From assembly GCF_036588685.1 (NCBI RefSeq), contig NC_086376.1:57559166-57623165 (forward strand): a DNA stretch of 64,000 bases, given 5' to 3'. Position numbers and translations under genes: made by a program. Of this stretch, positions 58,451 through 64,000 are shown piece by piece (positions within the stretch are counted from its first letter, which is position 1; every line of letters begins with the position of its first letter). The notes beneath the pieces were generated by a model. The model saw only the letters and a list, made by a program, of their open reading frames with translations, ran no database searches and was not told the origin of the DNA. The DNA is from Mytilus trossulus. Lineage: Eukaryota > Mollusca > Bivalvia > Mytilida > Mytilidae.

Positions 58451-59039
58451 AGGGTAAGAAGTTAATTAGGTTATTTATATAGGTATCAAAGGTACCAGGC
58501 TTATAATTTAATATACCAGATATGCGTATATGTATACCATCTTTTCCGCTAGTTTATTGTTTTGTTTTCTGTTTGATTAAATTGATAATTAAGATCCATT
58601 TTAGTACATCTAGTGAGCTGTTTATTTGGCAATTGTAAATGGCAGTCAGGGTTTAAGAACATGCCTTGTTCAACCTGCTAGTCAAATGCATTTTGTTAAA
58701 ATATACTTAATACCCATGCTATAAAGAGTGAGGGAAGATGCACATGTCCATCCATCCCTATGTGCTTCTGAAAAGTATAGCAATGTTTGTGAGAGTAGCA
58801 GTTCTCAGTTTTTGAATATCTCATTTAAATCTTTTGTTAACAATATAACTGCTAAATAACTGTGAAGGCTAAATAAACTGCCAGAAAAACAGCTATGGAA
58901 TGCTTTTTGAATGCCTATATGAAAATTAATCATTGCCTTAAATTTGTAAACTGTGAATGCTAATGAACAGCTATCAAGTAAGAACTGTGAATGCTAATAA
59001 ACTGCTTATGAACTGCTGTCCACTTTGACTTGCCTAGTT
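58451..59039. other. Unassigned, with short repeats
   Basis: GAACTGTGAATGCTAATGAAC-type phrases recur at 58855-59010. No gene seen. Confidence 0.4.
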
Positions 59040-59155
59040 GGGCTATAGGTCACCGTACGGCCTTCAATAACGAGCAAAGCCCATACCGCATAGACAGCTA
59101 TAAAAGGCCCCAGAATGGCAAATGCAAAACAATTCAGACGAGAAAATTAAGTTAA
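59040..59155 (+). repeat. Mussel interspersed repeat, 3' part
   Basis: GGGCTATAGGTCACCGTACG through GAGCAAAGCCCATACCGC to AATTCAGACGAGAAAATTA. Confidence 0.88.
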
Positions 59156-59199
59156 TGGCCTAATCTATTTACCAAAAAATGAAGGGAAAAGAAATATGT

Positions 59200-59990
59200 T
59201 ACACATCAACAACAACCACTGAATTACAGGCTGCTAACTTGGGACAGGCACACAAAACAATACAGAATGTGGCAGGGTAAATAAACATGTTAGGGGGATC
59301 AAATCCCTCCCTAACCTTGGGCAATGGTGTAATTGGTACAACATAAGAACGAACTATAATAAATGCTTCCCTGAGCACAGCCTGATACGACCACAGATGT
59401 TGAACCCTGAATAGTTGGTCCAAATTTGGACACAATATTTAAGTTTGATACTGTCTGAATTTTGATTGCGTTCAGATTTTTGGTAAACATAAAATAGGTT
59501 TCTGACACACAAAAAAAACCAAGATCTTACAAATATATTGCGCAATACTGTGCAATTAAAGATTTCTTCTTGAAACTGTATTGAAAAAAAATTGAAAACC
59601 TTCAAAAAATTGTAACCCTCAAGAACTCTTTGAATCCCCCATTGTAGCAATTATCTCACACTCGATCCCTGCCTTTCCTTTGAAGTATGAACCTTATAGT
59701 ACAATTTCAGAGAGATCCATACACTAAAAACACAAGTTATTAACTGGAAACTAAATCTATGTTTATTTTAGCCCTTTTTGGCCCCTTATTCCAGTCAAAT
59801 TAAGTTTTAACCTCAAACTAATTGCAACAGAAAATGTTTTGGTTCTAATCTATAGCATTAAGCCCTAATATACACAAAAAAGTCCCATAAAATCTAACTT
59901 GAGGAAAACTCAAAATCAGCATTTTTAATTTCCTATGAAAATTAACATTGAAAGGGGAGATAACTCTGTAAAATATGAGTCTTTTTTGGT
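59200..59990 (-). repeat. Inverted relatives of the 51.4-kb and 33.9-kb repeats
   Basis: 59395-59460 (GTTGAACCCTGAATAGTTGG) is related in reverse to 51400-51450. 59650-59780 (CTTTCCTTTGAAGTATGAAC, CAATTTCAGAGAGATCC) is related in reverse to 33960-34090. Overlapping minus-strand frames here (59199-59650) are unsupported. Confidence 0.6.
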
Positions 59991-60383
59991 TAGTTTTTTT
60001 GTCGATTTTCTTTAAATTGATGTAAAGTATGATACCTTTATATGGTTACAAGTGTGGACACAGATGAGTGCGGATAGTATGTTTGGATGTTTGACAGTGT
60101 CTTATGATGTTCTATGTTTTTCCTATATGGTGTTATTAACTGTGTTGCACGATGACAACCAATCTGAGCATTATGAGTGTTATTTATTAATTTATTTGTT
60201 TTATGTTCAAGACGGGCATGGAGGAGACAGTAATTATATTAGTTACCAAATGATTATGATAGAATATGTTCTACATCTTTGATTTTGGATACATTTTGTA
60301 GCTAGAAGAGCAATAGGTTCTTTTTTCAAGTGGTTTTTTTTTCTAAATGGGAGATGATATCTAGTTTTGAGAACATGATATAA
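59991..60383. other. Unassigned; 76-codon frame
   Basis: The frame at 60052-60282 (starts MWTQMSADSMFGCL) has a slightly more balanced composition than most frames here, but no recognised motif or splice context. Confidence 0.2.
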
Positions 60384-60655
60384 GGAGCCTGTAGTTCAGT
60401 GGTTGTCGTTTGTTTATGTGTTACATAAAAGTTTTTTGTTTATTTTTTCAATAAAAATAAGGCCATTAGTTCTCTCGTTTGAATTGTTTTACATTGTCAT
60501 TTCAGGGCCTTTTATAGCTGATTATGCGGTATTGGCTTTGCTCATTGTTTATGGCCGTACGGTGACCTGTAGTTGTTACATGTAATTTCTGTGTCGACTT
60601 GGTCTCTTGTTGAGAATTGTCTCATTGGCAATCATACCACCTCTTTTTTATATGT
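60384..60655 (-). repeat. Mussel interspersed repeat, near full length
   Basis: GAGCCTGTAGTTCAGTGG through TCATTTCAGGGCCTTTTATAG and GGCCGTACGGTGACCTG to GCAATCATACCACCTC. Same extent as the copy at 23052. Confidence 0.92.
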
Positions 60656-60824
60656 ATTTGCTTACTATAGGTATGGTTCTATTTATATTACTTTGTGGCG
60701 GATCGTCTTTATCATTAGTTAATTTTTTTGTTAAAATGTCGAATTGTTCCTCAGATTAGAATACATCTATAGGTTTTTAGTAATGACAATGCCGGACATG
60801 ATGCTTGGGGATAGATGATCTATA
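60656..60824. other. Spacer
   Basis: No feature seen before the TA at 60823-60824 that borders the next element. Confidence 0.35.
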
Positions 60825-61379
60825 CACTGCAAATATTGCAGACGCCTGACGCGTCTGGACGCGTTCCAATTTTAAACACAATATGTTCAGTTATTAACAT
60901 TAGTGTTCCACATTGAACGCCAGCGTTAAAGAACATAACACATTGTGTTCAGTCTTTTAACGCACATATTCAAGACAAGTGTTCTAAATTGAACACTAAA
61001 AATGTTCTTATATTTTAATGGGGAGTGAAAAAAAAATTCATCATTTCAGAGTCAAACAGACGATGAATAAGGGTGATTCGTACTATGATTTGACGATAAA
61101 TGTATTTTAGCTGTATCGGCATATAAGCAAATTATAGTTTGGTAAAAAAAAATGAAACATTTTACAAGAGCGTATTTATAAGCGTGCAAATGATTGATTT
61201 TTAATATGAATCTTTTTCTAAACGACTTAAGTTCTTAAGGTATTTTTTTTTTAACAATGTAAATGCGTAAATGCTCATGAAAACGTTGCTCTTGTAAAAG
61301 CGTTCTGGTGTCGAACATGATGCGTTCAAATTTACCATTTTCCCTGAACGCCATGTGTTCCAAACATATCCGCGTACAT

Positions 61380-61477
61380 AACAGCGCGTGACGTATTAAT
61401 GTACCGGAAGTTTGGTTTTTGATCGTGATTGAAGAAGCTTCACTGAAGAAAATTAACAACAAAACTTGATATAATAG
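61380..61477 (+). promoter_or_regulatory. Promoter-like motifs and donor inside the 3.0-kb element
   Basis: GTGACGTA (61388, CRE-like) and ACCGGAAGT (61403, ETS-like) lie ~75-90 bp ahead of ATAATAG-GTATGT, a strong donor at 61478. This order resembles a promoter with a first exon. Acceptors follow at 62206 (TTGCAG) and 62768 (TTTTAG). Confidence 0.3.
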
Positions 61478-63349
61478 GTATGTTTATCTATATTTATCTA
61501 CACATGACGAACATAAAAAATATTTTTTTTAGTCATGAAATCAACAAATGTCTACTTGGACAGGACACACTGAAGTATAAATGGAAGAACATTTTGTTCG
61601 AACATAAAACTGCCCCCTCCACTTCCACTTAACTGTGCTGTCATAATTCGATTAAAAAAGTAGCGGTTCTTTGAGAGATTACATTCAAATTATCATGTTT
61701 AAAAAAAAAATTAACCTCTGTAAATTTATACGTAAATGTTAAATGATATCGTTGCTATTGTAAATGTGTTCTGGTCTCGAACATGATGCGTTCAAGCTAA
61801 TCGTTTTCTCCGAACGCAATGTATTCCTAACACGACTCAAACATTGTGTATAGAAAGCATTAAGAAGATCAAACGATCATCTACACTTTTGAGGATGTAC
61901 CTTTTTTTAATTAAATAAGTCAATGCATAAGGATTTGTTCACAAATGCAAAAACTTTCATGACATTCCAATGTCAAGACAGAAGTTTGTAAAAAAAGGCA
62001 TACTGCAACACTAAAATTCTCATGTATATGTTATTTATAATAGCTTTGTAATTAGTAATTCATTTTAGCAAATGTCCACCCTTGTGCACTGCATTCATGT
62101 ATTGTAATGTATTCCTATGTTACTTTTATAGGGTACAAACCCAACTATACTGTACTTAAGGGTAATTGTTCGTGCATACCTCGAGAATAAAGAGAACATG
62201 TTGCAGTTCAAGAGATGACTACTTATCCTGCACCATAAAAGTACTATATGTAAGTTTAAGAATTTTGTATAGGAGTGCATGTCCATTGACTTCTTACAAG
62301 TGTTGTTATTGCAGATTTATCAATAAAATGTGCACCATTCACTTGTTTACATTAATCAGAAAGCTATTTGAGCTAAATTTGATGCAATTACATCATCCGT
62401 CAATTATCCGTATACAGATCATAAGTGAAAAAATTACTAAATATCTTTCAAAATAAAGGCAAATGGTAATTAGTTTCTTGAAATGTTAGCAGTTAATTTA
62501 GTGACAAGTCTAAGTTGACGATAAAGTTTTGCCTAAAAAAACATAATAGCACTTGCTGGACACTTTCTATCATTTTTTTAAAAAAGATATAGAACACGAG
62601 AGCACATTTGACCACTCAATTACCACTCATTGGCAAATGCATCTTATCTTATAATGCTGACAAGTATAATGGAATTACAAAAACGAAATAAGATTTTGTA
62701 ATATTCTTTAGGAATGTCGACATGATGAATAATTTGTTTACTCATACACTTCATATTTCACATTTTAGAACTTACGGTTGATGGATAACAAGGTTAAAGA
62801 ATAATTATAACCCAAGGAGACGAATCCTCTAAATATGGAAGCTCAAAATCAGTTGTAAACGACTCAAATCATGTTTAAAAGTGTCCAAGGAAGCAGTGTT
62901 ACATGAACACCGACTCGACTACTAGCATCATATACACAGGGTATTTTATGTTTGATATTGACTATCTGAGTGCTATGCAGCCAGTGGATTATGGAACATT
63001 TTGGTGATAAAAGAGTCAGTGGCATCAGTATTTTGTAAAGAAATTCAGAACAGTTCTTGACTTAGGAAGTTGCAAACGATGAGTTAAACATAAGACACTT
63101 GACTTTGTTGTAACATAATAATTTTAAATATATGACGAACATTTTGTTTATGAGTAAATATTTGGACACATTTTGCAAATTACAAATGTGATATTTCTAA
63201 CTTGTCTAACTTGTCATTTTAAAGTTGCTTCAATATTTCACATTTTATTGTACTTTTTTTTTTAAATGTTGCCTTTTTTAATCAATTAAAGACGTTTTTA
63301 ATCAATTAAAATATTTGTTTTACAAGACCATAATAATGTTTCAGAGAAT
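61478..63349. other. Interior of the 3.0-kb element
   Basis: Possible small exon 62207-62249 (TTGCAG before, GTAAGT after) and acceptor at 62768. All frames are short (96 codons at 62166-62456 is the longest and unrecognised). The interior is likely non-coding. Confidence 0.35.
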
Positions 63350-63830
63350 ATAACACTTTTTCTGGAACATGTAAAATTGTGTTCCAGTAATATACACTAT
63401 GTGTTCTGGATATTAACACATATTTCTGGAACACAGTCCGAGCGTTCCAGAAGTGTTACAAGGCTTAGAACGCGTAACGGCATACAATTTTGCTCACAAG
63501 GACATGTTCCAGATTCAAACACTAGGCGTTCAAGAAGTACACGCTATCCGTTCAAGAATAACACATAGCGTTCGAAAGATGCACACATGATGTTAAAAAC
63601 TGGAACACGGAAGTTAATATCTAGAACACTGTTACGCGTTCCACATTCTAACACTAGGTGTTCAAGGAGTACACATTATCCGTTCAAAAATAACACACAT
63701 AGCGTTCGAAAGATGCACACATAATGTTAAAAACTGGAACACCAATGTTAATATTGAGAACACCGTTACGCGTTCCAGAAGTGTTACAAAAGGGCGTTCA
63801 AAAAGTGTTCAGATTCTTAACACTTTTATT
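63350..63830. repeat. GTTC/GAAC short repeat zone
   Basis: GCGTTCGAAAGATGCACACAT occurs twice (about 63570 and 63702, in part), with GTTAAAAACTGGAACAC and GTTACGCGTTCCA. Direct unit of ~130 bp, about two to three copies. The 63-codon frame at 63377 is a product of it. Confidence 0.85.
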
Positions 63831-63837
63831 TACAGTG

Positions 63838-64000
63838 TAGGAAATAAACTTCTGTGCTGATTTATATCGATTCTTTGATTATATCTCCTCCAAAGCTGGT
63901 CAAAGCAAAAAAAAATGACCAATATGAAAATGATTTCACCAAAAAACTTTGTGAGCATGCTTCAAAGACTCATAACTGCTCCAAAAGTGATCTGATAGAA
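63838..64000. other. Window end, no feature seen
   Basis: AT-rich flank of the 3.0-kb element. Confidence 0.35.

Larger units (their letters stand above)
60825..63837. mobile_element. 3.0-kb TA-flanked element with GTTC/GAAC-rich ends
   Basis: Left end CACTGCAAATA and right end TATTTACAGTG are inverted at 10 of 11 positions. TA lies on both sides (60823-60824, 63838-63839). Sub-terminal zones (60840-61020, 61260-61400, 61755-61850, 63350-63830) are packed with GTTCCA, GAACAC and GCGTTC in both directions. The TA borders and CACTG terminus fit Tc1/mariner-type insertion, but no transposase frame is present. Class is inferred. Confidence 0.65.

Overview
Eukaryotic (animal) genomic DNA, most likely a marine mussel of the Mytilus type. 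The evidence is AT-rich sequence, short exons with GT-AG introns, no bacterial gene layout, and several interspersed repeats that I recognise from mussel genomes. Examples are the family containing GATGTGGTATGATTGCC and the long tandem family that opens AGCTCACCTGGCCCGAAG. The species call rests on memory of those repeats, not on a search.

The window is mostly repeats with little protein-coding sequence. Two gene ends are well supported by splice sites with matching reading phase. The first is the last three exons of a plus-strand gene (3423-5088), whose 125-residue tail carries four TQT-like motifs. The second is the last two exons of another plus-strand gene (46469-47229), lying inside a 3.4-kb segment bounded by inverted repeats. 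Weaker exon candidates lie at 6590, 29767, 38913, 39485 and 42247-42618. I recognise no protein family in any of them and see no transposase or reverse transcriptase frame.

Layout. 1-3178: tandem ~500-bp repeat in an intron. 3423-6640: first gene end, a 52-bp tandem array and a possible extra exon. 6676-9075: a tandem ~160-bp element and a TTAA-flanked MITE. 9457-16136: an inverted copy of the first repeat, split by a 5.1-kb terminal-inverted-repeat element built of about 27 satellite monomers in two opposed arms. 16137-18003: a 170-bp satellite split by a 1.1-kb element made of GATATC palindromes. 18.8-25.6 kb: small tandem arrays, several MITEs, two foldback elements and a tRNA-derived SINE. 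26.1-34.3 kb: diverged tandem families with nested MITEs. 34.7-38.8 kb: about 49 copies of an 86-bp unit, each shaped like a 27-nt exon between good splice sites. 39.5-41.4 kb: a 1182-bp-offset duplication carrying a paired small reading frame. 44.1-49.8 kb: a local duplication split by the 3.4-kb element with the second gene end. 51.8-52.8 kb: an ~82-bp minisatellite. 54.6-60.7 kb: mostly mussel interspersed repeats. 60.8-63.8 kb: a 3.0-kb TA-flanked element with GTTC/GAAC-rich ends.

The main biological theme is transposition nested inside tandem repeats. Target-site duplications can be read directly for many elements (TTAA six times, CCGG, two different 5-bp sites, one 8-bp site, TA), so insertion order can be reconstructed. 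The most unusual items are the exon-shaped 86-bp array, the opposed-arm satellite transposon and the gene end inside an inverted-repeat segment.
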